A program made the translations under genes and the position numbers. DNA of 64,000 nt from assembly GCF_011745365.1 (NCBI RefSeq), contig NW_024468909.1, forward strand, positions 7,192,001 to 7,256,000, written 5' to 3'. The stretch is from Cryphonectria parasitica EP155 (Eukaryota; Ascomycota; Sordariomycetes; Diaporthales; Cryphonectriaceae). The notes under the pieces were generated by a model that searched no databases, was not told the DNA's origin, and worked only from the letters and a program-made list of their open reading frames with translations. Below are positions 1 to 12,193 of the stretch, in pieces (the stretch's first letter is position 1; each line of letters starts with the position of its first letter).

Positions 1-3000
1 ACGTGGTGGAGAAGGGCTGGACGATGCAAGGATGGCCCGCAGACCGTTTCAAGGGACGTTCGGTAAACCTTGCAGATGGGAAGCAACCACAGCAGGAAAG
101 TAGGAAGAACCTCTCCAGATCCAACTCAGCCACAAGCAACGGCACGGACACTTCGTGTAGGGGTGGAGGATAGGGACTGAGGCATGATTCAGGGCAGGCT
201 GGCGACTTTTGAGTCACAGCTAGACATTGATGAATGGCGTGAATGAACATCATTTGGGGATATTGAATCACAAACTTTACTAGGCAACGTGGGCACCGTA
301 TTATATATCTTATATATATTTAGGTTGTGGAAATACATATCCGTATCTTTTTTTTACCCTCGATATTTGTCAGTAATTCATTACTCGCAGTTACTGTTGA
401 ATACCAGCCTACGGCGTAAGTAATGGAAAGTAGGTGGTCAAATCTTACACTCGCCAGCAAGCAATTAATCACGTACAACCAAAACATATCAATGCTGGCC
501 ACCGTCACAAACATGGGCTATGGCTTCACAGAAGATAGGATACTTTAAGTATCGTGAAAGTTTGGAATTGTTTTATAAACGTGTCTGAGCAACATAAGCT
601 GAGGAACACCAACTTCGCCTGCAGCGTGGCCCGATTCAAGTTCTTAATAGTTGCAGTAACGAGCCAAACCTCCTCAGAGGATTAGGTCGTTTGTTGATAA
701 TACAACCTTTATCGCATCTACGGTGTCTGCATTTTCTATCCTCACAGTCCAACCAGCGCAAGGAGGTGATGCCTCCGCACTTGCAGCATGTCCAGCCATT
801 CCCTGGCCCATTGAGCCTCAGTTGACTGAGGGATACATCCGATGTAGAGGATGGTGATGAGTGCAAGGCCATGTTGTGGCTCTTTTCAGGCGAATGTTTT
901 GCGCTAAGAGTGATTTACCACAGACACGCAAAGTAAATTAACATTTCTCCAATAGCCAACACATGGCCCAACATCAATATTGCACATCCAGGCCGTTTTA
1001 TGAACCTCTTGCGGTGGTCCTTGTATATGGCCTTTGTACCTCCAGGCAGCCTCCCTGTGCTCCTACAATTTTGCTGTTCGGACAATGTAATACCAGACGC
1101 CAGAGGCGGCACCGGCGGCACCTGCTGCATTGTCCAATGGCATTGAGCCAGGAAGCTGCTACGTAGCATGTGCGTGGCGACGGCCAACTCGCCAGCCTTG
1201 AGGTGTGCGTGGGGCTGTACCGAACCATTAGAAAAACCTATAGACCATGGCGCGTCGAACCACAAAGACAATAAAGATTGATTTAGCGCAACACCACCTT
1301 ACCGAAAGCTGCTGACGAAGCCGTAACTATTAATGTCTCACCTGGAACAATAAGACCATCAGCCGAACAAAGGAGTAGCCTGGCGGTGGCGGCTGAGCCT
1401 TTCCTCCCGGGCGACGTGGCGATCCCATCTTTAAATAGAAGACGGGTGCGAACTATGCGAGTGAAGATTCTGTGCCCAAAAAATGTGGCAAATCGGCCCA
1501 TAGTTTCAAAGCTATATTTGGTTCTGGTCTGTAGTCAGGTTCTCAATCTTCGGGACACCGTTTCGGCAAACTTGACTACCAGATTTGCTTCAGCAGTTCT
1601 TAAGTACATAGTCAAATGTTTTTTATTACAACCAGGTCTGCGGTCGCGATGGTCAGCCCTATTATGCTAGCTGGACTCAATATCCCGTCGCCTGTGAGGC
1701 AGTCTGGATGGAATTTACATCGAGATGCTGAATGGTATCTACGTTGTAGAATCTATATCTCGTGTGTAGGGTCAAGCAATACGTATTGATTATTCAAAGT
1801 TGAAAGCCAAACATATTTCGAAAACGTCGTGATGGGCGAGGTAATTATAGTGAAGTGGTCAGGTTGTGGATCGTGGTAAGGCGGGAAAGAGAACCACGCA
1901 ATGCGGCTCCAGAGCGCACAGCGGCACGTCCTCCTCTTGTACAAATCAAACCTGAAAGGCGTTTGGACGTGAGCCTAGTTACACATTCCTGATGGACGAT
2001 GGTTGGCCTGGTTGAGGCATGAGCCTAGTTAGGGCATGAACATTCCACCAAACCTTTTACCGAATTGTGTGTGCTTACCTATGACTTGTATTGCTTGCAC
2101 AGCAAATAGTCAAGTACCAAGAAGGTCCTCCAAGATGCTCCTGCATATGAGGAGTTCCATGAAACACCAGTAAGGTATTCGCGAGACAGAGCCGACCTCT
2201 CGTTCTGCAAGTATCACGCCTCAGCAGCTCCCATGTGGGCCATATTAGAGCAGTATCACGCCTTTCCACCAGTACAACCGATTCGGGAACCCAAAGAATT
2301 GTGTCATCAGGTGGTGCCGCAATTGCAGGTTTCAATACACATCATTTCCACTCGGTACTCAATAATCATAGACTAATAGAAATGGGCAATGAGGTCGGAG
2401 CAAGCAGCAAACCAAACAGAGCCGTTGATAAAAGACAGCATGGACCATTGACTGCAGGCAGGCCGAGAGTGTGATATCGGGGCCCAGTCAGCCAACCATC
2501 CAGAGTCGTTACCCCGAGATCTTGAAGAATGTTAACTTGACGGGATGATATAGACTATGATATCATGTTCCGATATCGTAGCCTAGAAATGCTGTCACAT
2601 TCATTGCCTTAATCGGAGTTTGGAAACAAGGCATTTTCAGCAAAATCGCCCCTGTACCATAGTAGCGTCGGTACACGACGTTTCAGTCTCGGAAGAGCCA
2701 GAGCTGAACGTCCCCGGATGCCCGAAGGGGCAAAACCAGCGGCATTGGTGAAGAATGGCCACAGACAGCAAACTGCTGTCAGCCGTCGTGAATGAAGTCC
2801 GAGGCTCAGGGGAAAGGCGGTGTATACCGCAAGGGCTTGGTGGCGCAAGGCCAGCCAGCGGAGATGTGGTCCTAGGAAAAGATCCCCGGGGATCGAGAAC
2901 CCCCCCGCCCCCCGCCCCCCCTTCCCCTCCGGAACTGCCGCGACGGGTTGACTCGGTCCTCCATGGGGACCATGGACTGCATGGGTGCGTGCATGCACAG

Positions 3001-5057
3001 CTGGGACTGTAACGATGAGTTAAGGTATGTCCGTCCGTGGACGACCGACAAGCCAACAATCAGGATTTTCTGACGGCGGCAAAATATGCCGGTGTCCGCG
3101 GCTCACAACAGCAAGAGTTGGAACGTCAGTGAGGGATAAATGCTGACCCAATTGCAGCGACCCACGTCTCGAACAAACTCTTTTGTCATGAAGGACAGAC
3201 CTTGAGGGTTGGCTGCAGGCTGCAGGACAAGTTTTGGCTCTCATCCAGTTGTTACTCTTTAGCAGCTTTAACCCTGTGGTCTCGAACAGTCGAGCACTAC
3301 CGTAGCGAAGACTTTAACACTGCAGGTCAGTGGGTGGGGCGAACCGGCCCGAAGGCTGACAATTCCAAGATTTTAGTGGTGAATTTAGGAGACGAAGAAG
3401 AAAAAGATTTTAGAAGGGAGGAGGGGAGTAGGAAGGAAAGAAAAAAAAGGAGGTCCACACTCTCTCCACGTATGCCGTCATCTTATTGCGATATGGTGAT
3501 TGAATGCTGATCTTCAGTTATTGAAAGAGAGAAAAGTAAAAGTAGCTGCTTGGAAATCGAGTCAAGAAGCTGTTCCTATTAGGTGATGAAGATTTGACTT
3601 TGTACGTGGCCAGCTTGCATGTGACATGGATTGTGCTGATGTGTGATGAGCGCGATCGTCAGGTACACGAGGCGAAAGGCACACAGATTTGCGCAGGGAT
3701 GCAGAATTGGGTCCCGAAACAAGAAAGGGCCCGGCCGTCACATGTGTCTGTGAGAGAGAGATGCGTTGTTCAAAGAGTAACCTCAGCTCGAATCCTCACA
3801 CAGGGGAGGGTGCTCAGATGCATCAATATCGGGTAGCGACAGCGATGGACACGTGTTCAGACGTGTAACGAACGAAGAGGTGTGACGACGGAGAGCATGT
3901 TGTGGGACAAAAAAGTATTACACACCTGCAGTTGTGGGATCAGTATTACCACGAGGACCTCTTTGCTTGAGGAAGAAGATGCAACCATCTCTTTGGCGTA
4001 ATGATCAGCATGGCAACGGAGAGAAAGACAAAAAAGAAAGAAAAAAGACAGAAGGGAAAACTGACCAACCCCCCCCCCCCCAAAAGAAGAAAAAAAAACC
4101 AAAACCAGCATTCTCTTCTTTTTTTCATCCGAAAGCCTTAAAACTTCTCAGCAAACACCAAACACCCCAAACAGACTTTGCACAGGTGTCCAGTGCCCAC
4201 CAAGGTTCATCCCATAGGCCATGACGAGGTAAGGCTAATCTCTTGTGGAGCCTTGCCCAGCCGCCGTCGAGTCGCTGAGTCGAGGCCAAGTGCAGCGCTT
4301 GTGATTTGTCGGTCCTGCACAAAGCCGCCGACAACCTGTCTACTACATCTCCTCTAGCTGCTGGCTTCTCCCCTCCCCATGGGTCTGTACCAAAACAGCG
4401 CAACGTAATTGGATTGACCGATTAATTGAGTGAATTGACTGACTGGCTCTGGGTCTTGGCCTGGTTTTGATGACTTGTTCACGGCGGCAGTCCAAATCTG
4501 CAGGGTTCGGCAGGTCGGCAGCTGGACGAAACAACCCGGGCATCGGAGACTAATGCAGGACGCTGTGCGCACTGAATCGTTTGCCCACGCTTTGACACAC
4601 AAAACGGTCAGGACAATTACAAACGGAATTCAACTCTCGAGCTATGAGCTATTACGCGCCAAAGGCTGTGGGCTGTATCATCTATCAGCTGTAGTAAGAT
4701 GTGTGCTGTGCAGGTGTGAGTGAGCGCTCTCTCATCTGTGAAGTCCTTTTTTTTTTTTCTTCCTTTCGCTTTATTGTGTCGATCACTGCCTAGCAGCTGC
4801 CGTTCGTGTGGATTCCTTCGTCTTCGTTTCTTTCTTTCTGTCTGTGTCTTTAGTTCTTCCTAAAAGGGGGTGGGGGACAATCCTCGTGGCCATCACCACG
4901 TAAGCCTGGGGCTTGCGCAATGAGGATCCTTACAGTGTAAACATAATACTACGTATAGTGCCGTGTACACTAGATTAGGCATGGGATCGCCAACCTGTAA
5001 TGAGGGACAAACCAGGACGTGTTGTTGTACGGGGATTTTAGGACGACCCTACCTGAC

Positions 5058-5061
<4 letters not shown>
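1..5061. other. Gene-poor flank, no supported gene
   Basis: No reading frame here has recognisable protein similarity, a signal peptide or splice-consistent exons; the longest (about 140 codons near 2637-3059, minus strand) is a low-complexity frame over C-rich DNA. The first 2.6 kb is relatively AT-rich with many stops. Around 3390-3450 there is an almost pure purine stretch. A run of 13 C at 4069-4081 is followed by an A-rich segment. An 11-bp direct repeat (GAGCCTAGTTA) occurs near 1971 and 2021. I see no rRNA, tRNA or transposase remnant, but a degraded repeat could not be excluded by eye. Confidence 0.5.
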
Positions 5062-5151
<90 letters not shown>

Positions 5152-5177
5152 TCACACACTCACACACTCACACACAG
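5062..5177. repeat. Compound microsatellite (TC)n-(CA)n
   Basis: About 34 uninterrupted TC/CT dinucleotides (5062-5129) run directly into CA dinucleotides (to about 5151), then CTCACACA-type variants to 5177. The three reading frames over it yield only Ser-Leu, Arg-Glu or Thr-His dipeptide runs, so it is not coding. Confidence 0.95.
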
Positions 5178-6818
5178 AAACTCAAGGGCTGTTGTCTGTG
5201 GAGATTTGACAAGAGACATCGCTGGATTGCCAAGCTAGGTAGCCAGCATTTAAGGATTAATCTCCTCCTCGACCACGGGGAAAAGAGGGGGAAATAGGGG
5301 GATCTCATCTAATGGCTCGTGATGGCGTCGAGGGGATTCGGTACTGAAAATGAGGGCGTGCGCATGGCTGGGCAAAATACGGCTCCAGTCATCAAAGTGA
5401 TGATCCATTCTGGCCATCGGCATGTGGGTGTGGACGTGGACCACTGGGCTGCGTCTTCCTCAGTGTGGATGATGAATTGATGACCCCATTACGGGGAAGG
5501 AAAGCGAAGGGAGTGGACGCAACCACTCTCCAATCAGAAGCCACTTTTGACACGCGCAACGCCTTTTGCCGGGCCGCCCTGCGCGATGCGACCTTCCCAC
5601 ACACCTGCAAGGCAGGGGGTTCCTCCTGAAGAAGTCCAGTCCCAGTCTCCAGTGAGGAGTCTCCGTTTCGGTGACCGTTGGGTGACTGAGGTGAGAATGG
5701 ACCCTGATTGTTCTCGGGGAATAGAATAAAGATGGCGAATGGGCCTGCTTCTTGTTCATTCCTCTATGCTGAATGATTTGAGTAAGTCTTTGAGTCGTTC
5801 ATGAGTCAGCCCAAGGGCATACGATGAAGGTGACAAGATGGAGGGGAAAGAGAGGGGAACAAGGAAACGAGAGCCAAAATGGTGACAAACGAGTCGGCGC
5901 TACGTACATAGTACTACGGTTCCTTTGGTCTGATTTCTTCCAATTTTAACTTGTGTGTACCGTTTCTTTGCCTGGGCGTCTTTATTGGTCCATGATTAGC
6001 CCTGCAGCCCTGGAAGGACCCGCTGTCACCTTTTTCTGTGCCTGTCAGGAACAGGCAAAGCGTCGGGCAGATCCTGCCACTTAACCGTGTTGGTAAAAGT
6101 CCCGCAGCAATAGACCCTTGACCCCTGCACAGTTAATCTCCTTCCCTCTCACACCTCAGCCCCTTTCCTTTCGTGCCTTCCTCCCCCTTCTCGTCGTCGT
6201 TGCTCCTTCCTACACCACCTTGGGCTCCTGCTATGGGCAATATGGGCTATGGCACGTTGTATGTGATGGAGTGGAGACACACACACGTCCCCCCTCCCCC
6301 CCCCGGTGGCTTCTGGACTCTCCCAAGGACCCCCCCTCCCCTCCTCTCTTCTGATGGGCCCCATTCTTTCCCTGTTTTTATTGTGTCCACACCCCCTTCT
6401 CCCCCTTGAGTCGTTCTTGATTCATTTTCTCTCCTCTCTCTCTCTCTCTATCCATCCTTGGTTCCAGGTCAATCTTTTTTCGGGTCTGTCCTCCGCTGTG
6501 TCAAACCCACCCACGCTCATTTGCAAGAGAGAAAGAACCCAGGGAACGAACCAGGAACAGAAAAGGCTTTTATTCCGGCCAACCCCTCCTTCACACCTCT
6601 TCATTTTAACAAAACCCGTCGCCCTTGGCTCACCCTCCCTTCCTTTTCGTGTTTCTCCTGCCACCCGCTCTCTCAGTGACAACTCACCACGAGATCACGA
6701 CTCACACTCATTTATTTTGGAACATTCCTTCCAAAGACATTCTTTTTAAAGAAAAAGCAAGAACCTGTTGAACAGTTTCCATTGTTAAACACTTGCCATC
6801 TATATACCCTCATTCGCA
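5178..6818 (+). promoter_or_regulatory. Long pyrimidine-rich upstream region of the Asp f 4-like gene
   Basis: No gene is seen in this stretch. From about 6120 to 6480 the plus strand is strongly CT-rich with interspersed C runs, and TCTCTC repeats occur near 6430-6450. Pyrimidine-rich upstream DNA is common in strongly expressed genes of filamentous fungi, so this is read as promoter or 5' leader of the gene starting at 6819. The extent of the promoter and the transcription start cannot be fixed from sequence. A TATATA at about 6801 lies only some 18 bases before the ATG, too close to act as a TATA box for that start. Confidence 0.4.
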
Positions 6819-7805
6819 ATGGCTCGTCTCGCTGCCCTCGTCCTTCTGGGCACCGCCCTGGGTGTCTCGGCTCACCCCCGTCATGGTCACCTGCACAACA
6901 AGCAGCGCAACGCTGAGAACGAGAAGCGCGATGGACAGGTCATCGACGCTGTGATCGACGGCGTCGATGTCTCTTGGACCATGTCTGGCAGCTACTACAC
7001 TCCCTCCGCTGCCGCTGACGTTGTTGCTGCTACCACCGTCGCCACCACCCTCGCGACATCCACCACTGCTGCTGTCGTCGCCGCGTCGACCTCTGCTGCC
7101 GCCTCCTCCTCCTCCTCCTCCTCCTCCAGCAGCTCCAGCTCCAGCTCCAGCTCTGGTGTGACCTCGTACATCTCCTTCGAGGACCACTGCGCCTCCTCGT
7201 CCAAGCGCGCCACCGTTGAGCAGATCGCCCAGGTCGGTAATACCGGTACCGAGGACGGTGCCTACGGCTGCAACTACATTCTCGTCTCCGCCGAGGACGT
7301 CGCCGAGGCCTACGATAACTACGTTCAGTTCTACGGCGCCACCGAGGACATGACTTGCTACTACTGGAACAAGATCGCCAAGGATGGCTCCATTGCCGGC
7401 TGGTACACCAGCGAGGACTCCTACTCTAGCTTCAGCCTCCCCGCCGGCGCGACCCAGTACCTTGCTATCCAGAACGGCACCGGTGGCGCTGGTACCTGCC
7501 AGCCCTCCAGCGTGGCCCCCGTCACTGACGCCGACTCGGCCCTCCTGTACACCTGGATCGAGTGGGATGCCGTCGACGTGACCACCACCTGGTCCGCCTT
7601 TGACGTCTCCTCCATCATGGCTCAGAACGCTGACGGCACCGTCAACGGTGTGGAGGCCTGCACTCTGGACGGCTCCACCTGCTCTTCCATCTCTGCCGGT
7701 GCCGCTACCGTCACCAACGCCTTCGATGCCGCGCTTGCTGCCGCTGACGGTCTCGGCTACAACACTGCTGGTACCCTCAAGTTCAAGGTCAACCTGGGCT
7801 TCTAA
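6819..7805 (+). CDS. Secreted Asp f 4-like protein
   Basis: A 328-residue single-exon secreted protein. Residues 1-18 form a signal peptide (hydrophobic core LAALVLLGTAL, cleavage after VSA). A His-rich and basic stretch follows, with a dibasic KR at about 33-34 fitting a Kex2 site. Residues about 65-110 are Ala/Thr/Ser-rich and end in a run of Ser encoded first by TCC repeats, then by AGC. The folded C-terminal part has paired Cys and the phrase YYWNKI(A)KDGSIAGWY, then a W-WDVS-like region (TWSAFDVSSIMAQNADG) and a conserved C-terminus (LKFKVNLGF). That order matches the Asp f 4 family of fungal secreted proteins, known as an Aspergillus allergen family of unknown biochemical role. The start is the only ATG giving the signal peptide. 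Codon use is strongly C-ending, consistent with high expression. Family call firm; function unknown. Confidence 0.85.
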   Translation: MARLAALVLLGTALGVSAHPRHGHLHNKQRNAENEKRDGQVIDAVIDGVDVSWTMSGSYYTPSAAADVVAATTVATTLATSTTAAVVAASTSAAASSSSSSSSSSSSSSSSSGVTSYISFEDHCASSSKRATVEQIAQVGNTGTEDGAYGCNYILVSAEDVAEAYDNYVQFYGATEDMTCYYWNKIAKDGSIAGWYTSEDSYSSFSLPAGATQYLAIQNGTGGAGTCQPSSVAPVTDADSALLYTWIEWDAVDVTTTWSAFDVSSIMAQNADGTVNGVEACTLDGSTCSSISAGAATVTNAFDAALAAADGLGYNTAGTLKFKVNLGF

Positions 7806-9769
7806 GAAAAGGATATACCCCCCCGGGATTGCACTGGTTCTGTTCTTTTTCCTTGGATTTTGGTTGACGGTTTGAAGTAAACGGGATTGGATCGAGAGAC
7901 CTAGAGATTTGGGACTCGTGCACAGCTGGCGTATTTTTATATCTCGCTAGGTCTCGAGGAGAGAGGAGAGAAGGGAATTTCCGGATTACCTTCTCGACAC
8001 AAAGTTTTTTCAAGGCGTACAAACTACATCGGCTGGCTGGTTCACACGTGGCAGGCATGGCAAATGCCTTTTCTTCTAGTGTCTATTGATATCAATTGCT
8101 ATTTTCTTGAAATTTGACGAAGCCAATTTTTCAAACATATCAAGTCTCCCCGTGTGTGTTGATGGGTCCGTCTTCCATCGCGACGTGATAGTCCTCCTGG
8201 CATCTTCCCCGTCAAAGCATTTCCAGCTGCCGCCGCTTTGAGGCGATCCTTGTTGGTGAGTTGGGGGGTGGGGGGGGGGGGGGAGTCGGCACTCTGGGCC
8301 AAGGCACGATTCACTACGTGTGCCAAAACAATAAGATGATGGTGCGGTTAGAGGTCATGGTCCTCATCGCCTGCCCAAGAAAATGACGAAAACGTATCCT
8401 CATCCCATCCCATCCCAACCTGCCTGGCAACCAATTGCTTCGGTGACGGGCCGTCAAGATGCTCGGGCCTTTCAGACCTCACCTGACCATGACATCCGAT
8501 GGTCGCCCAGCTTGCACGGGTGGTTGTTGCTGGGTGATCTCCCCCCATTCTCCCACCCCTCCTTTCCCCTTCCGGTTTTGCGCAGAGAAGAGCGAGGCTG
8601 TGACATTCCAGTCCGACTCGGAGTCTCTGTCAGCCGGCCTGGACGTGACGACACCACGTGCCAGAGCAGAGGCAGAGATACACATCTGGACCCTTTGCCC
8701 GGCAGGCAGACTGCCGCCCTAGCAGGTTCAAACGTTGTGGATAGTGGTCGTGATCATCATCGTATCACCTGCTCCCGCACGCAGCGCGCGGGATTCACCA
8801 AGGGCAAAGGAAAGTCCCACCCCCAACATGAAGTTCCTCTCATTCTCCTCCCCCCCCCGCACTTTGCAATACGAGATTGGGGGAGGGTGTGATCCTGTCT
8901 GTGCGGTCTTGGGTTGGTGCCGCGCGCTCTGACGCGCTGTTAGGACCGCCAGGCCATCTTGGGATTGGGGGCCGGCGCGGGTCTCGAGGACGGTCGCCCA
9001 GCTGCGGTTTCAGGTTCCGCACGGATCGAGAGGTTTTTGGTTGTGGCGGCGGGCTGCTCATTCCAGTCCTTGGTCACCAATCGATATTACACGGTTCATA
9101 CCTTATTTTGGGTTTACTATCAAGGCGCGCCACAGGATTGGACCACGATCTGTTGAATGGCGGTCGTGGCTTGTGGTCAAGCGGTGATTGGGGGTCCAAG
9201 CCTCGATCCAATAATAACCAATACTTGGGCTGATTGTTTCATCTAGGAAAGAAGGCTAGCCAAGTAATAGCCGCGATGGCAGATTGATGGCGGCTAGAAC
9301 GAAATTATTTCGCTATGGAAATACGAGGAAGATGGCGAGGGCCGCCTACGTCTGGACCATATAGGAACGACGTTGCTTTCGAAGTCCTCCACGTGCGGTT
9401 AAACAGTCAGTCAATAAGAATTGTTGTTTACTCAAAGTCTTAGAGCCAAACATGAAGGGCTGTTTGGTGGGGTTGCAAGGTTGATCCACGTACACATATT
9501 CTGCTTAGCTAAGCGTCCCTCCTCTAGCCGAGGTAACTTGCACCACCATGGACAATGTCCAGATCGTACCACGAAGGAACTTGATGCAGTAGTGGGCTCG
9601 GACCTTCCTCTCGAGTCTGTAAGGTTGATCTTGCGCCTTCCGATGCCTTGAACAAACGACTAAGCAAAGCATCGCAGTGAGGAAGGAGAGAAAGAGAAAC
9701 GAAAGAAAGAGAGAGGAGAGACCCGGTGCTAGTGCTGCCCGGCACAACTTTTGAGGCAAGCCTGTCAGG
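7806..9769. other. Intergenic, no supported gene
   Basis: Frames up to 169 codons exist but show no conserved motif and lie over low-complexity DNA. G homopolymers occur at 8263-8268 and 8270-8283 and a C run at 8850-8858. The first part is presumably the 3' UTR of the Asp f 4-like gene and the last few hundred bases the promoter of the dioxygenase gene. Confidence 0.5.
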
Positions 9770-11407
9770 ATGAGGTTCAACATCACACATGCAGGCAGTG
9801 CCAGTAGGGCTTCCAATTCTCTGCTGCGCATAGACAGATGTCTACAGTCACCTGCACAGGTTCCTCAGCGTCCTCACCATCTTCGACAGGGACCCTCGCC
9901 GTTCTGGGGCCAGCAGCAACGTTCACTCTCCCGCAATATTACTCGCCCTTGTGTGCGCCCTGCCCTGCTGCAGGCTGGCCCTCCACGCCTACCTGCAGCA
10001 AGAGCCAGATACTTCACGCAGACCGCCTCTGCTCAGAATGAATCATCTGAACACCCCTCCTCAGGTCTGAAGAAGAGGTTTGAGGATCTGGGTGGTTTAG
10101 TCAGCGCCGTGGCAGACGAAGGAGACATCAGGCTCACTTTTGCGAGCAGCAGCCCCGATGGACACGTTTTCCGCCTGCCAGCCTTGTGGTTTCGCGACGC
10201 TTGTCCGTGCAGTGTCTGCGTGAGCGAGTCCTCAGGCCAGAAGAGGTTTGTGACCTGTGACGTCGACGCCAGCCCCGAGACGGAATCCTGCAGAGTCCTC
10301 GAGGACGGCTCTCTCGAGATTGTTTGGGCGCACGACTTCCTGCAGGGTGGCCAGCACCCTTCCGTCTACGACACCGATTTCATCCGGCGCCTGCTTCAGG
10401 AGACCATGCTGCCGGAGCTATACACACCAGCGCGGCTGCTGTGGGATCGGGCCACCTTCGCACGCGATATGGACGCGAGGGCAATAAGCTACTCCGACTG
10501 GATGGGAGGCGGCCCTTCTTTCGCAAGAGCTTTCCGGGACCTCATGAGGTGGGGTCTGGTCTTTGTCAAGGGCGTCCCCGAGACAGAGGCCGCGGTGCTG
10601 GACATCGCCAGCAAGGTCGGTCATCTCCAGTCCACCTTTTACGGACTCACCTGGGACGTCGTATCCAAGCCCAACGCCGAGAACGCCGCCTACACCAGCG
10701 AGTTCCTCTGCCTGCACCAGGACTTGATGTACTGGACGCCCGCGCCCAGGATTCAGCTTCTACACTGCCTGAAAAACGAATGTGAGGGCGGTGAGTCTCT
10801 CTTCAGCGATGGGCTGCGGGCTGCGGCGGAGATTCAGCTCAAGAACCCAGAGCATTACCATCTCCTGCGCACAGAGCCCGTCGCCTACCAGTACTCCAAG
10901 AACGGGAACTTCTACCGCCGGACTCGACCAGTGATCAGGACACAGTCGAGCGCCTTGGATGCGCCCCCGAAGGATGTCAGCTGGTCGCCTCCCTTCCAGG
11001 GCGTGTTCCCCCCCGACCGCCCTGAAGAAGGGTATCAGGCCATGAACCAGAAGAACTGCCAGACCCTACCCGCCTGGCGTAGTGCTGCTAGGTCCTTCAG
11101 AGACAGCCTGGAGGCCGACAAAAACATGCTCCAGTACAGGCTACAGCCGGGCGACTGTGTCGTGTTTGACAACAGGCGCATTCTGCACGGACGCACCAGG
11201 TTCGATACGGCGAGCGGACATAGGCGCCTGCGGGGCACCTACCTGGACACGCAGACCCTGACAAGCGCGCTCACAAGACTGGTCAAGGAGGGGCTTCTCT
11301 CTGCGTCGAGCCTTGGTGAGCTTGAAGACGAGCATGTTCAGGCTCTGAAAATGTACGGCCATTCGAGGGACGGCACGGCAGGAAATGGCGAAGAGTCTAC
11401 TAGCTAG
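9770..11407 (+). CDS. Gamma-butyrobetaine/trimethyllysine-type dioxygenase
   Basis: A 545-residue intronless Fe(II)/2-oxoglutarate dioxygenase of the carnitine-biosynthesis type. The N-terminal 85 residues are Arg-rich and nearly free of acidic residues, ending in RYFTQTASA, typical of a mitochondrial presequence. Residues about 90-200 form the GBBH-like N domain with a zinc site C145-x-C147-x2-C150 and a later WAHDF His. The TauD/TfdA-type catalytic domain follows, with the HxD pair H316/D318 (LHQDLMYW) and the distal His H473 (RRILHGR), then an Arg-rich segment (HRRLRGTYLD) for 2-oxoglutarate. Known family members hydroxylate gamma-butyrobetaine to carnitine, or trimethyllysine earlier in the same pathway; sequence alone does not separate the two here, though the CxCxxC zinc motif favours the BBOX-type architecture. 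The start was chosen because it begins the presequence. Confidence 0.88.
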   Translation: MRFNITHAGSASRASNSLLRIDRCLQSPAQVPQRPHHLRQGPSPFWGQQQRSLSRNITRPCVRPALLQAGPPRLPAARARYFTQTASAQNESSEHPSSGLKKRFEDLGGLVSAVADEGDIRLTFASSSPDGHVFRLPALWFRDACPCSVCVSESSGQKRFVTCDVDASPETESCRVLEDGSLEIVWAHDFLQGGQHPSVYDTDFIRRLLQETMLPELYTPARLLWDRATFARDMDARAISYSDWMGGGPSFARAFRDLMRWGLVFVKGVPETEAAVLDIASKVGHLQSTFYGLTWDVVSKPNAENAAYTSEFLCLHQDLMYWTPAPRIQLLHCLKNECEGGESLFSDGLRAAAEIQLKNPEHYHLLRTEPVAYQYSKNGNFYRRTRPVIRTQSSALDAPPKDVSWSPPFQGVFPPDRPEEGYQAMNQKNCQTLPAWRSAARSFRDSLEADKNMLQYRLQPGDCVVFDNRRILHGRTRFDTASGHRRLRGTYLDTQTLTSALTRLVKEGLLSASSLGELEDEHVQALKMYGHSRDGTAGNGEESTS

Positions 11408-12193
11408 AAATGGCGGGTTGCACGTGATTCAATGGAAAATATTCATCATCCGTGACAAAAGTCCCCTCCAAATGCTGTGCTTATTTTCCTTTACCTGCAC
11501 GTTCTACGGGTGCGGAATGATAGTTGATCCGCTTATGAATGAGGCCAAGGCATTCCGTCTGACGACACCAAGATGGGACACTGCCGGCAAAATCATGCCT
11601 GGCTGGCCGTTGTATAGACTTTGCAATCCTGTAAGACGTGCATGGGCAATTTGCGTCTGCCAATGACGTGTCTATGTATCTCGAGTGACCACAATGACCC
11701 ACGTATTCCGTTGAATGACGGAATTGTTTGGTCAGACTGCGTCGGCGAGCGGATGGGGAGAAGCCGAATTATCTGCATGCATACACGCATGCATGCTGCG
11801 CTGATATGGCAGTTAAAAAGTATCCTGGAGAATGATTTGCCATTGGAATATATGGATGAGCAAAACATGCCTGTAGGACTAGACACTACGCAATCTGGTG
11901 AAAATATAGTCGTAATTAGGTTACGACATGGTATTCCCAAAGAACCTGGATATAAATTGGCCATGGCAGCTATTATGAGCACATCGAGATACGTTGAATC
12001 ATCAGGAGAGAGTTTGGGTTGTCATGAATTGATACTACTGATCTAATTGATAGTATAAAGCACTCAAGTATTTACCCCGAATTGGCCACACCGGGTTAAT
12101 TCAACCCCAGCCTGCGTCTTTATCACCCGAAACCTTTCGACAAGAGAAACAGAACTACTTAATTGATCCGTACCAGGCATTCTCACCTAGGCA
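11408..12193. other. Intergenic, no supported gene
   Basis: A 141-codon plus-strand frame (11621-12046) and a minus-strand frame of similar size overlap here; neither has recognisable motifs. The stretch probably contains the 3' end of the dioxygenase transcript and the promoter of the peptidase gene. Confidence 0.45.

Noticed and set aside
2637..3059. 140-codon minus-strand frame in the left flank
   Set aside because: Gly/Ser/Pro low complexity over C-rich DNA, overlapped by a similar frame in another phase; no start context or domain.
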